Under the pieces are notes generated by a model. It saw only the letters and a program-made list of their open reading frames with translations, was not told the DNA's origin and searched no databases. From an uncultured Bacteroidota bacterium (GTDB lineage Bacteria > Bacteroidota > Bacteroidia > Flavobacteriales > Flavobacteriaceae), in contig CACOGA010000008.1 of the NCBI GenBank assembly GCA_902626585.1, positions 1-64,000 on the forward strand: DNA of 64,000 nucleotides, in the 5' to 3' direction. Both the position numbers and the translations under genes were made by a program. Below are positions 9,931 to 19,254 of the stretch, in pieces (the first letter of the stretch is position 1; every line of letters starts with the position of its first letter).

Positions 9931-11334
9931 ATGAGCACATTTGATGTTATTGTAATTGGTTCAGGCCCCGGGGGGTATGTTTCAGCGATTAGATCAGCAC
10001 AGTTAGGAATGAAAACTGCGCTAATTGAAAAGTATTCCACAATGGGTGGTACATGTCTAAATGTGGGTTGTATTCCAAGTAAATCTTTACTTGACTCATC
10101 TCATCATTATGAGAATGCATTGCATAATTTTGAAGACCATGGTATTTCAATTGATGGTAAAATTAAACTGGATCTAAAAAAGATGATGTCAAGAAAATCA
10201 TCTGTTGTTGAGCAAACTACCAAAGGGTTGGAATACTTAATGAACAAAAATGAAGTAACAGTATTTCATGGATTAGGTTCTTTTAAAGATGCTAATTCGA
10301 TTGAAGTCACGACTGAAGGAAAAAAAACAACAATTAATGGAAAAAATATAATTATTGCTACAGGAAGTAAGCCCACAAAATTACCCTTTGCTGATTTTGA
10401 TGGAGAAAGGATAATTTCCTCTACTGAAGCTTTAAAATTAGACGAAGTGCCTAAACACTTAGTTGTTGTTGGTGGTGGAGTTATTGGTCTTGAATTAGGT
10501 CAGGTTTACAGCAGGCTGGGAGCTAAAGTAACTGTACTTGAATATCAGGACAGAATAATTCCTAACATGGATTCCAGTTTATCAAAAGAGTTAGCTAAAG
10601 TTTTTAAGAAAAGTGGGGTTAAAGTTAATACATCTCATAAAGTTTTATCCATTGAACGAAAAGGGAATTCAGTTTTTACAGTTGCTGAAAATAAAAAGGG
10701 TGAAAGCGAAACCTTTGAAAGTGATTATTGTTTAATTTCTATCGGAAGAAGTGCATATACGGAAGGTCTTAATCTTGAGGCTATCGGAGTTTCAACTGAC
10801 AAATATGGAAGGGTAGAAGTTGACAATAATTTAAAGACCAGTGTTGCTAATGTATTTGCTATTGGTGATGTAGTCAAAGGTACTATGTTGGCACATAAAG
10901 CTGAGGAGGAGGGTGTTTATGTTGCAGAATATATAAAAGGGCAAAAACCTCATATAAATTATAATTTAATTCCAGGTGTTGTATATACTTGGCCTGAAGT
11001 AGCTTCTGTTGGTCAATCCGAAGATGATTTGAAAAATAGTAACAAAAACTATAAAGTTGGACAATTCCCTATGAGAGCTCTCGGAAGAAGTAGGGCTAGT
11101 TCTGATTTAGACGGGTTTGTTAAAATATTAGCTGATGCTGAATCTGATGAAATTTTGGGAATACATATGATTGGTGCGAGATGTGCCGATTTAATTTCAG
11201 AGGCAGTTGTCGCCATGGAGTATAAAGCTTCAGCAGAGGACATAGCTAGAATATCCCATGCTCATCCAACCTTTTCTGAGGCAATAAAAGAAGCTGCTTT
11301 AGCCGCAACCGAAAATAGGGCAATTCATATATAG
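9931..11334 (+). CDS. lpd: Dihydrolipoyl dehydrogenase
   Basis: 'DVIVIGSGPGGYVSAIRSAQLGMKTALIEK', redox motif 'GGTCLNVGCIPSK', 'SHAHPTFSEAIKEAAL'. ATG at 9931 preferred over TTG 9922. Confidence 0.96.
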   Translation: MSTFDVIVIGSGPGGYVSAIRSAQLGMKTALIEKYSTMGGTCLNVGCIPSKSLLDSSHHYENALHNFEDHGISIDGKIKLDLKKMMSRKSSVVEQTTKGLEYLMNKNEVTVFHGLGSFKDANSIEVTTEGKKTTINGKNIIIATGSKPTKLPFADFDGERIISSTEALKLDEVPKHLVVVGGGVIGLELGQVYSRLGAKVTVLEYQDRIIPNMDSSLSKELAKVFKKSGVKVNTSHKVLSIERKGNSVFTVAENKKGESETFESDYCLISIGRSAYTEGLNLEAIGVSTDKYGRVEVDNNLKTSVANVFAIGDVVKGTMLAHKAEEEGVYVAEYIKGQKPHINYNLIPGVVYTWPEVASVGQSEDDLKNSNKNYKVGQFPMRALGRSRASSDLDGFVKILADAESDEILGIHMIGARCADLISEAVVAMEYKASAEDIARISHAHPTFSEAIKEAALAATENRAIHI

Positions 11335-11357
11335 CCATTATAATACATACATTTCTA

Positions 11358-11365
11358 TATATTTG
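11358..11365 (+). promoter_or_regulatory. Candidate -7 element (TAnnTTTG) for tilS
   Basis: TATATTTG 15 bp before ATG 11381. Confidence 0.45.
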
Positions 11366-11380
11366 TTTTAAACAAATAAA

Positions 11381-12694
11381 ATGCAATCAAAGTTTGAATC
11401 TTATCTAAAAGATAATTTTCCTTATTTATTAAAGGAAAGATGTATTATTTGTTGCTCCGGAGGAGTTGATAGCGTTGTTTTATTTCATTTAATGCTTTCA
11501 GTAAATAAAAATATTATTGTTGCCCATTGTAACTTCAAATTAAGAGGAGTTGAAAGTGACAAAGATGAAGAATTTGTAAAGAAACTAAGCGAAGAAAATT
11601 CTATTAAATTCTATTCAAAATCATTCGACACAAAAAAAATTAAAGAACATTCAAATAATTCAATTCAAATGATTGCCAGAGATCTGAGGTATGAATTTTT
11701 CGATAAAATCTCTAATGAGCTTAAAATTAATCACATATTAACAGCACACCACTTAAATGATTCTTTAGAGAGTTTTATAATTAATTTAAGTCGTGGCTCT
11801 GGTTTAGACGGCTTAACAGGAGTTCCAATGCTAAATGGCAAAATTAAAAGACCATTGATTGATTTTGAAAAAAAAGAAATTATTGATTATGGTAAGAATA
11901 AAAATTTAAGATGGAGGGAAGATTCTTCAAATAACTCAAATTCATATTTAAGAAATAAAGTAAGAAATAATATAATCAATGAGCTTGAAGATTTAGAAGG
12001 TAACTTTTTTAAAAATTTTAAGAAAACGATCAAATATTTAAAGATGTCAAATTCTTTAATATATGAGAGAATTAATCAAATAAAAGCTGATTTATTGAAA
12101 AATGAAGAAGATGAAATCAGTTTAAACATCAAAAGTTTGGATGAGGTCAATAAGGAGGCGTTCTTCTATTATTTTTTAAGGGATTATGGATTTGTTGATT
12201 GGAGTAAAATTATGGATTTATTAGACGGAGAATCTGGAAAAAAAATATATAGTAAATCTCATGTGTTATTTAAAGAGAAGTCAAAATTGATTTTAAGAGA
12301 AATTAAAGTAATCAAAAACTTTTCGTATGAGATTAATAATTTAGATAAGAAGCTAAATTTAGAAAATGGTGCTTACTTATCTTTCAAGGATGTTAAGGAA
12401 GTCGAAAAAGATAATTTTAATATTATAACAGTTGACAAGGAGAGGCTAAAACTACCTTTAAAATTAAGATATTTTAATCACGGGGATTCTTTCATTCCAT
12501 TTGGAATGAATGGAACAAAAAAAGTAGGTAAATTTTTAAAAGATAATGGTGTTAATGAATTAGATAGATCATCCAAACTAATTCTTGTTAATGGAGATAA
12601 TAAAATCATTTGGGTTGTAGGCATGAGACTTGATAAAAGATTTAGTGTCAAAAAAGATTCTGTTAAATTATTGAATATTGAATATCTTAAGTAA
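11381..12694 (+). CDS. tilS: tRNA(Ile)-lysidine synthetase
   Basis: PP-loop 'CCSGGVDSVVLFHLM', 'TAHHLNDSLESFIINLSRGSGLDGLTGVP', 'WREDSSNNSNSYLRNKVRNNIINEL'. Confidence 0.95.
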   Translation: MQSKFESYLKDNFPYLLKERCIICCSGGVDSVVLFHLMLSVNKNIIVAHCNFKLRGVESDKDEEFVKKLSEENSIKFYSKSFDTKKIKEHSNNSIQMIARDLRYEFFDKISNELKINHILTAHHLNDSLESFIINLSRGSGLDGLTGVPMLNGKIKRPLIDFEKKEIIDYGKNKNLRWREDSSNNSNSYLRNKVRNNIINELEDLEGNFFKNFKKTIKYLKMSNSLIYERINQIKADLLKNEEDEISLNIKSLDEVNKEAFFYYFLRDYGFVDWSKIMDLLDGESGKKIYSKSHVLFKEKSKLILREIKVIKNFSYEINNLDKKLNLENGAYLSFKDVKEVEKDNFNIITVDKERLKLPLKLRYFNHGDSFIPFGMNGTKKVGKFLKDNGVNELDRSSKLILVNGDNKIIWVVGMRLDKRFSVKKDSVKLLNIEYLK

Positions 12695-13907
12695 TATTAG
12701 TCATCGATTAAAACACATAGGTCCAGGATCTGTAGTGGCAGCAGCATTTATCGGACCTGGAACCATAACTATGTGTTCAATCGCTGGTGCCCAATTCAAA
12801 TACGGGTTGATCTGGGCATTGATAGTATCTATACTTCTCACTATGTTTATTCAATTGACTGCTATAAGAATTGGTTTAACAACAAAAAACACTCTATCAA
12901 ATCTAATTAAAGATCAATTTCAGAGTGGTTTATTAAAATACACATCTATATCACTGATTATTTCAGCCATTTTTATAGGAAACAGTGCTTATGAGGCAGG
13001 TAATATCAGTGGTGCTGTTATGGGTTTTGAACTTCTATTTGCAAAAAGTTTTCAATTTAATCAGATTAATATGTTCAGTATCCTTTCAGGAATCTTGGCG
13101 CTTCCTTTAATTATTTTTGGTAATAATAAAGTTTTAGAAAAAATACTTATAATTCTTGTTTTAATTATGAGTTTCTCTTTTGTGTTTACTGTATTTATTG
13201 TTGGAATTGATTTCAACTTATTACTCTCATCTTCAAATCTTTTCAGCTTCTCTTCCGAGAGTATTTTAACCATTGCTGGGTTAATCGGAACTACAGTTGT
13301 CCCTTATAATATTTTTCTACACGTCGCTTTAGTAAATAATAGATGGAAAAGTACTAAGGAATTAAGATTTGCAAACTTTGATACAATTGTGTCAATTTCT
13401 ATTGGGGGATTGATTTCATTGTGTATTTTGCTTACAGCTGCAGGTTTAAATAACTCAGATATTTTGAATGCTGTAGATTTGGCTTACAGCCTTCAACCCC
13501 TTTATGGTGATTTTTCAAAATATATTGTTGCTATAGGATTGATTTCGGCTGGTTTGACAAGTTCAATTACAGCCCCAATTGCGGCCGCATATGTAGTCTG
13601 TGGGTGTTTTGGTTTCTCGATAAATCGTAAATCCAAGCTATTTAAAATAATTGCTGTGATTGTTCTTCTAATCGGGGTAATTTTTTCATCAATTGGATTC
13701 AGTCCAATTGAAATTATAAAGTTTGCACAGGTCACAAATGGAATACTTCTTCCATTAGTTGTTGTCTTTTTATTGTTTTTAGCTAATAATACAAGATTAC
13801 TTAAAAACAACACGAATAATCTTTTTCAAAACGTATTAGGATTAATTGTAATCGGATTTTGTCTTTTGCTTTGTTACAGAAGTGTTGCTAAAGTTTTTCT
13901 ACAATGA
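12678..13907 (+). CDS. NRAMP-family transporter, clustered with pxpABC
   Basis: 'GPGSVVAAAFIGPGTITMCSIAGAQFKYGLIWALIVSI', 'GTTVVPYNIFLHVALV'. TTG start inside the 3' end of tilS. Confidence 0.88.
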   Translation: MNILSNISHRLKHIGPGSVVAAAFIGPGTITMCSIAGAQFKYGLIWALIVSILLTMFIQLTAIRIGLTTKNTLSNLIKDQFQSGLLKYTSISLIISAIFIGNSAYEAGNISGAVMGFELLFAKSFQFNQINMFSILSGILALPLIIFGNNKVLEKILIILVLIMSFSFVFTVFIVGIDFNLLLSSSNLFSFSSESILTIAGLIGTTVVPYNIFLHVALVNNRWKSTKELRFANFDTIVSISIGGLISLCILLTAAGLNNSDILNAVDLAYSLQPLYGDFSKYIVAIGLISAGLTSSITAPIAAAYVVCGCFGFSINRKSKLFKIIAVIVLLIGVIFSSIGFSPIEIIKFAQVTNGILLPLVVVFLLFLANNTRLLKNNTNNLFQNVLGLIVIGFCLLLCYRSVAKVFLQ

Positions 13908-14626
13908 TAAACGTCAAATTAAATGCCGATTTAGGTGAGGGAATAAATATTGAAAAGGCAATAATGCCATTTTTATCATCTTGTAGTATTGCTTGTGGTG
14001 GACACACTGGTGATGCTAACACAATGAGGGAAGCTATTCAAATTGCCGTTGAAAGTAGTGTAAAAATTGGGGCACACCCATCTTATCCAGACAAAGATGG
14101 TTTTGGAAGAATGCCAATTAGTATTTCAAATCAGGATTTATCAAAATCTTTAATTTCACAAATTAATTCCTTAGAGCAAATTTTAAATGATTTTCATATA
14201 AATTTAGATCATATCAAACCTCATGGCGCACTGTACAATTTAAGTGCTAAAAATTATGATTTAGCAATGCTTATTATAGAAGTTATAATACAGAATTATG
14301 ATAATGTGTACTTGTATGTTCCATCAGGAAGTTTGATTGAGAAGCTAGCTTTAGAAAATAATGTAAAAATAAAAAAAGAGATTTTTTTAGACAGAAACTA
14401 TAATAGTGATAATTCTTTGGTTTCTAGAAACAATGACAATGCAATAATCAAATCATCTAAACTTATGTTTGATAGAATTGAAAATATAACAAAAGATGGT
14501 TTTTTACTTTCTATTTCAGGTAAAAAAATTCATCTACAAGCTGATACTTTTTGTGTACATGGAGACAGTCCAAATATTGTTGCTTATTTGAATGAATTAA
14601 ATGATATATGTGATGGGAAAATATAA
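13904..14626 (+). CDS. pxpA: 5-oxoprolinase subunit PxpA (LamB/YcsF family)
   Basis: 'INVKLNADLGEGINIEKAIMPFLSSCSIACGGHTGDANTM', 'GAHPSYPDKDGFGRM', 'HIKPHGALYN', 'CVHGDSPN'. Confidence 0.95.
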   Translation: MINVKLNADLGEGINIEKAIMPFLSSCSIACGGHTGDANTMREAIQIAVESSVKIGAHPSYPDKDGFGRMPISISNQDLSKSLISQINSLEQILNDFHINLDHIKPHGALYNLSAKNYDLAMLIIEVIIQNYDNVYLYVPSGSLIEKLALENNVKIKKEIFLDRNYNSDNSLVSRNNDNAIIKSSKLMFDRIENITKDGFLLSISGKKIHLQADTFCVHGDSPNIVAYLNELNDICDGKI

Positions 14627-15344
14627 AATTAACTTTTTTCATTACAGTCAAAGTTCGATCCTTGTAAATTGGCCACAATCTATTTCAATTGAAATTTCCA
14701 ATGATATAAATACTTTTTCTAAAGCTCTTTGCAATGATGAAAAAGTAATTGAATTAAGAAAAGGATATTGTTCTTTGTTAATTCAATTTGATTCTCAAAA
14801 CATCAGCTATAATCATTTTCGTGTTAATCTAATCAATATTTATAAAAATCTAAAAGAAGTTAATATTGTAAAACCGTCGGTCTGGGAGGTTCCAGTATGT
14901 TATCATGATAGCTTCTCATTTGACATGAAAGAATACTCAAAAAAAAATTCCCTAACCAAGGATGAAATCATTCAATTACATAGTTCAAAAACTTACTACT
15001 TGCATATGTATGGCTTTTTACCTGGTTTTATGTATTTAGGAGGATTGGATAGTAAATTGCATATTCCAAGAAAAACTATTCCAAATAGGCGGGTTCTTAA
15101 GGGTTCAGTTGCTGTTGGCGGAAGTCAAACAGGAATTTATCCATCTAATTCACCGGGGGGCTGGTATGTGATCGGTAATACACCAATTGACTTGTTTGAT
15201 GCATCAAATTTAAATCAACCGGTGGCTATTCCTGATTCAAATTATGTGAAATTTAAACCTATTTCAATCGAAGAATATAAATTGATAAAACACGAAGTAG
15301 AAAAATCTGAATATAAGTTTATTAAAAGTGAGTTAAATGGTTGA
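14601..15344 (+). CDS. pxpB: 5-oxoprolinase subunit PxpB (KipI family)
   Basis: 'YYLHMYGFLPGFMYLGGLDSKLHIPRKTIPNRRVLKGSVAVGGSQTGIYPSNSPGGWYVIGNTPIDLFD'. Confidence 0.94.
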   Translation: MIYVMGKYKINFFHYSQSSILVNWPQSISIEISNDINTFSKALCNDEKVIELRKGYCSLLIQFDSQNISYNHFRVNLINIYKNLKEVNIVKPSVWEVPVCYHDSFSFDMKEYSKKNSLTKDEIIQLHSSKTYYLHMYGFLPGFMYLGGLDSKLHIPRKTIPNRRVLKGSVAVGGSQTGIYPSNSPGGWYVIGNTPIDLFDASNLNQPVAIPDSNYVKFKPISIEEYKLIKHEVEKSEYKFIKSELNG

Positions 15345-16176
15345 GATTTTAGATTCAGGATATCACATAACTATACAGGATAGAGGAAGATTTGGTTTTT
15401 CAGGGTATGGTGTGCCATTTTCTGGAAGTATGGATCATCTCTCATCGAGTAATGCTAATTCCATTCTCGGTAATTCAATTAATGAGCCTGTATTTGAAAT
15501 TGCGATGATGGGCGGAAAGTTTCTTTTTACAGAAGAAGTAGATATCTGTATTTCAGGTGCGGTTTTCGAAATAAAACTAAATAATGATTCAATTTTTAAT
15601 AATACCATAATTCGCGTTCAAAAAGGTGATGTTTTAAATTTTGGAAAAGCATTGAAGGGATTTAGGATTTATTTAGCAATTTCAGGTGGTTTTAAATCAG
15701 ATTTAATTTTGAAAAGTCGCAGTTATTTTGAAAATATAACGCTTAATTCTGTTGTAAAAAAAGGGGATAGATTTAATTTATTGAGAAATAAAACAAAATC
15801 TAATAATTTTATTAATTATCCTGAGCTAATTTTTGAAAATATTATTGAGGTTTCAAAGGGGCCAGAGTTCAATCTGATTAATGAAAATGATTCAAAGTTG
15901 TTGCAGGAGCAGTTTTTTACAGTTTCAAGTAATAATAGGATGGGTTATTTTTTTGAAAACGGACTTAGTTCAAATAATTTTTCAATTATTACCTCGCCGG
16001 TAATTCCAGGGACCATACAATTAACCCCTTCAGGAAAAATGATAGCCTTAATGAATGATGGGCAAGTGACTGGGGGTTACCCTAGAATATTACAGATGAA
16101 TTACAATTCAATAAGTATTCTGTCTCAAAAAAAACAAGGAGATAAAATCAGATTCAAACTAATAAATTTAACCTAG
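15337..16176 (+). CDS. pxpC: 5-oxoprolinase subunit PxpC (KipA family, biotin-dependent carboxyltransferase-like)
   Basis: 'YHITIQDRGRFGFSGYGVPFSGSMDHLSSSNANSILGN', 'MALMNDGQVTGGYPRI'-type C-terminus. Confidence 0.94.
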   Translation: MVEILDSGYHITIQDRGRFGFSGYGVPFSGSMDHLSSSNANSILGNSINEPVFEIAMMGGKFLFTEEVDICISGAVFEIKLNNDSIFNNTIIRVQKGDVLNFGKALKGFRIYLAISGGFKSDLILKSRSYFENITLNSVVKKGDRFNLLRNKTKSNNFINYPELIFENIIEVSKGPEFNLINENDSKLLQEQFFTVSSNNRMGYFFENGLSSNNFSIITSPVIPGTIQLTPSGKMIALMNDGQVTGGYPRILQMNYNSISILSQKKQGDKIRFKLINLT

Positions 16177-17544
16177 ATATTTCATAATTTTTCTAACCAA
16201 GCTTAATTTGTTCTTGTAAGGTGCATATCTTAGATTATTATCGAACCAAGTAGATCTGTTAACTACGGATTTTTTGTGAGAAAATAATTCAAAACTAGCT
16301 TTTCCGTGATAAGATCCAATTCCGCTATTTCCAATTCCACCAAAAGGCAATCTAGAGTTAGCTAAATGTACAATAGTATCATTTATAGCACCACCTCCAA
16401 AAGGATATCTGTTAATTATTATTTCATTAAATTTTTTATTTTTAGAAAAAACATATAATGCAAGTGGATTAGGGTTTTTTGTAATTATATTATCTATATC
16501 TTCAATTTTATCAAAGCTTAAAACAGGTAGTATCGGTCCAAAGATTTCGTCTTTCATTATCTCTTCATCCATTTTTGGGCTATCAATTATCGTTGGCGAT
16601 ATATACCTTTTAACTTTATCATATTTACCTCCGTAGATTAAATTATTTTTATTAATTAGACCAACGAGCCTGTTAAAGTTTTTTTCATTTACAATTGCAG
16701 TGAAATCCTCAGTTTTTTCAAGTTGTTTTCCTAGTGTTTTTTCTATTCTCTTTATTAATTCTTTTATCAAGGCCTCTTTAATTGATTTGTGAACAACTAG
16801 GTAGTCTGGTGCAACACAAGTTTGACCGGAGTTTAAGAATTTACCCCATACAATCCTCTTGCTTGCTAATTTTAAATCTATATCCTTATTGATAATCGCT
16901 GGACTTTTACCTCCCAATTCTAGTGTGTAGGGTGTGAGGTTCTTTGCGGCTGCCATTGCAACAATTTCACCTATTTTCACACTACCTGTAAAAAATATAT
17001 AATCCCATTTTTTTTCTAATAATTTTGATGCTGTTTTAGAGTCACCTTCGATAACACTCATAAGCTCTGTAGGAAAAACTTTTTCAACTATCTTTTTTAT
17101 TAATTTTGAGGTGTTTGGTGTGTGTTCACTTGGCTTTAATACGACACTATTGCCGGCAGCAAATGCAGACATAGCTGGAAGTAATGCAAGTTGAAATGGG
17201 TAATTCCAAGGAGAAATAACCAAAACTTTTCCATAAGGCTCAAAAATTATGTAATCTTTTGACGGGAAGTTAATTAGTGCAGATCTGATTCCTTTCGGTT
17301 TTGACCAAGAGCTTAACTTCTTTATAAACAGTTCAATTTCATTTAATAAAAAACCTATTTCAGTGGCAAAGGTTTCAAATCTTGGTTTTTTAAGATCTAG
17401 ATCTAAAGCTTTATAAATATCTTCTTCATTTAGCTTAATTTCACTTTTCAGATTTTTCAAGAAACGGACTCTTTCTTCAACGCTTATCTTAGATTGAGAG
17501 TTTACAGGTGTTGAGATTTTTTCATTTATTATTTCTGAGTTCAT
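16168..17544 (-). CDS. Aldehyde dehydrogenase family protein
   Basis: 'VLVISPWNYPFQLALLPAMSAFAAGNSVVLKPSEHTP', 'FFTGSVKIGEIVAMAAAKNLTPYTLELGGKSPAI', 'GQTCVAPDYLVV', 'PFGGIGNSGIGSYHGKASFELFSHKKSVV'. Confidence 0.95.
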   Translation of the reverse strand: MNSEIINEKISTPVNSQSKISVEERVRFLKNLKSEIKLNEEDIYKALDLDLKKPRFETFATEIGFLLNEIELFIKKLSSWSKPKGIRSALINFPSKDYIIFEPYGKVLVISPWNYPFQLALLPAMSAFAAGNSVVLKPSEHTPNTSKLIKKIVEKVFPTELMSVIEGDSKTASKLLEKKWDYIFFTGSVKIGEIVAMAAAKNLTPYTLELGGKSPAIINKDIDLKLASKRIVWGKFLNSGQTCVAPDYLVVHKSIKEALIKELIKRIEKTLGKQLEKTEDFTAIVNEKNFNRLVGLINKNNLIYGGKYDKVKRYISPTIIDSPKMDEEIMKDEIFGPILPVLSFDKIEDIDNIITKNPNPLALYVFSKNKKFNEIIINRYPFGGGAINDTIVHLANSRLPFGGIGNSGIGSYHGKASFELFSHKKSVVNRSTWFDNNLRYAPYKNKLSLVRKIMKYLG

Positions 17545-17550
17545 AATTTC

Positions 17551-18246
17551 TTATTTAGTAGCATTCCAAATCTTGGTATCTCTTACAGGAGCGTCGATCA
17601 TTATTTTTTTTCCATTAACTGGATGTTCAAAAATAATTTTTTTTGCGTGTAAATCAATTCCTCCATCATTATTACTTCTATCATATCCATATTTTAAATC
17701 TCCTCTTATGGGGCAACCGATAGCGCTAAGCTGACAACGAATCTGATGATGTCTTCCAGTTTCAAGTTCAATTTGTAATAAAAAATACCTATCAAGTTCT
17801 TTTATAATTTTATAATGTAAAACGGCTTTTTTGGCTTTCTCTGTCTCTTTTTTAAAGTGAGTTGATTTGTTATTTTTTTCATTTTTTCTCAACCAATGTG
17901 TTAAGGTATCCTGTAATTTTCCAGGCTTTTGTTTTGTGATAGCCCAATAAAATTTTTGAACCTTCCCGCTTTTGAATAATTTATTTAACCTAACCAGAGA
18001 TTTTGAAGTTTTAGCAAATATTACAACTCCTGAAGTTGGTCTATCTAACCTGTGCGGTGTTCCTAAGTAAACATTTCCTAGCTTTGAGTATTTGGTTTTG
18101 ATATATGATTTTACAATATCAGATAAGGGACTATCTCCTGTTTTATCTCCCTGAACAATATCTCCACATCTTTTATTAATTGCAATAAGGTGATTATCCT
18201 CAAACAGAATTTGTAAGTTATTTTTATTAGATATAGTTCTTTTCAA
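17551..18246 (-). CDS. RluA-family rRNA/tRNA pseudouridine synthase
   Basis: 'GTPHRLDRPTSGVVIFAKTSKSLVRLNKLFKSG', 'LETGRHHQIRCQLSAIGCPIRGDLKYG'. Confidence 0.94.
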   Translation of the reverse strand: MKRTISNKNNLQILFEDNHLIAINKRCGDIVQGDKTGDSPLSDIVKSYIKTKYSKLGNVYLGTPHRLDRPTSGVVIFAKTSKSLVRLNKLFKSGKVQKFYWAITKQKPGKLQDTLTHWLRKNEKNNKSTHFKKETEKAKKAVLHYKIIKELDRYFLLQIELETGRHHQIRCQLSAIGCPIRGDLKYGYDRSNNDGGIDLHAKKIIFEHPVNGKKIMIDAPVRDTKIWNATK

Positions 18247-18248
18247 GT

Positions 18249-19061
18249 CTAATATTGCTCATTTTCATTAGGAAAGTTTCCAGACTTAACATCATCCGAG
18301 TAATTTGAAATTGCAGTTATCATATCATCATGCAAGTTCATATATCTTCTCAAAAATCTTGGATTAAATTCTTTAGTCATACCAACTAAATCGTGTAGAA
18401 CAAGGACTTGTCCGTCAACCTTACTGCCTGCGCCAATTCCAATGATTGGAATACTTATTTCCCTAGCTACTTTTTCTGCTAATTTGCTTGGTACTTTTTC
18501 AAGGACAATTGCAAAACAACCTATTTTTTCAAGTAAATGAGCATCTTCAATCAACTGATTAGCTTCTTTATCATCCTTAGCCCTGACTGTGTAGGTTCCA
18601 AATTTGTAAATGGACTGAGGGGTCAGTCCAAGATGACCCATAACAGGAATTCCAGCTTTTATTATTCTTTTAATGGAATCCTTGATTTGTTTACCACCTT
18701 CTAATTTTACAGCGTGAGAACCACTTTCTTTCATAATTCTAATAGCAGATTCGAGAGCTGCTTGAGAATCACTTTGATATGTTCCAAAGGGAAGATCGAC
18801 AACAACTAATGCTCTTTCAACTCCTCTAATAACAGAGGTCGCGTGATAAATCATCTGATCAAGTGTAATGGGTAGGGTAGTTTCATGACCCGCCATAATA
18901 TTACTGGCTGAATCACCAACCAAAATAACATCAATACCAGCTTTATCAACTATACTGGCAGATGTAAAGTCATATGAAGTTAGCATTGAAACTTTTTCGC
19001 TATTATCCTTCATTTCTTGAAGTGATTTCACAGTTACTCTTTTGTAAATTTTTTTATTCAT
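18249..19061 (-). CDS. panB: 3-methyl-2-oxobutanoate hydroxymethyltransferase
   Basis: '[48 protein letters not shown]', '[11 protein letters not shown]', '[22 protein letters not shown]'. Confidence 0.96.
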   Translation of the reverse strand: MNKKIYKRVTVKSLQEMKDNSEKVSMLTSYDFTSASIVDKAGIDVILVGDSASNIMAGHETTLPITLDQMIYHATSVIRGVERALVVVDLPFGTYQSDSQAALESAIRIMKESGSHAVKLEGGKQIKDSIKRIIKAGIPVMGHLGLTPQSIYKFGTYTVRAKDDKEANQLIEDAHLLEKIGCFAIVLEKVPSKLAEKVAREISIPIIGIGAGSKVDGQVLVLHDLVGMTKEFNPRFLRRYMNLHDDMITAISNYSDDVKSGNFPNENEQY

Positions 19062-19161
19062 TAATTATTTTAAAAAGTAGTTTGTAAATGTAATAAATTA
19101 TATTATGTACAAAATATTTTTTCAATCACTAATTAATTTTAATCAGAAAAAATAAAAAAAC

Positions 19162-19225
19162 ATGACACTATGTCATTTATAACTGACAAAAATGACAAAA
19201 AAAACAAATGGCATAATGATTGTCA
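19162..19225 (+). promoter_or_regulatory. dnaK regulatory region: ATGACA-N3-TGTCAT palindrome, repeated TGACA half-sites and a sigma-54-like TGGCA-N6-TTGT element
   Basis: Direct reading of 19162-19176 (palindrome), 19184-19188 and 19193-19197 (TGACA), 19209-19224 (TGGCATAATGATTGTC), 30-70 bp upstream of dnaK ATG 19255. Confidence 0.45.
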
Positions 19226-19254
19226 CTTGTTTATTGAATTTAAAAAATAAAATT

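Noticed and set aside
9966-9976. CCCCGGGGGG run in lpd as a second hypermutable homopolymer
   Set aside because: The reading frame through GSGPGGYVS is intact and the G6 run is shorter; nothing suggests switching.
9846-10040. Minus-strand 64-aa ORF at the lpd start
   Set aside because: Overlaps the lpd promoter and N-terminal FAD motif; no coding features.
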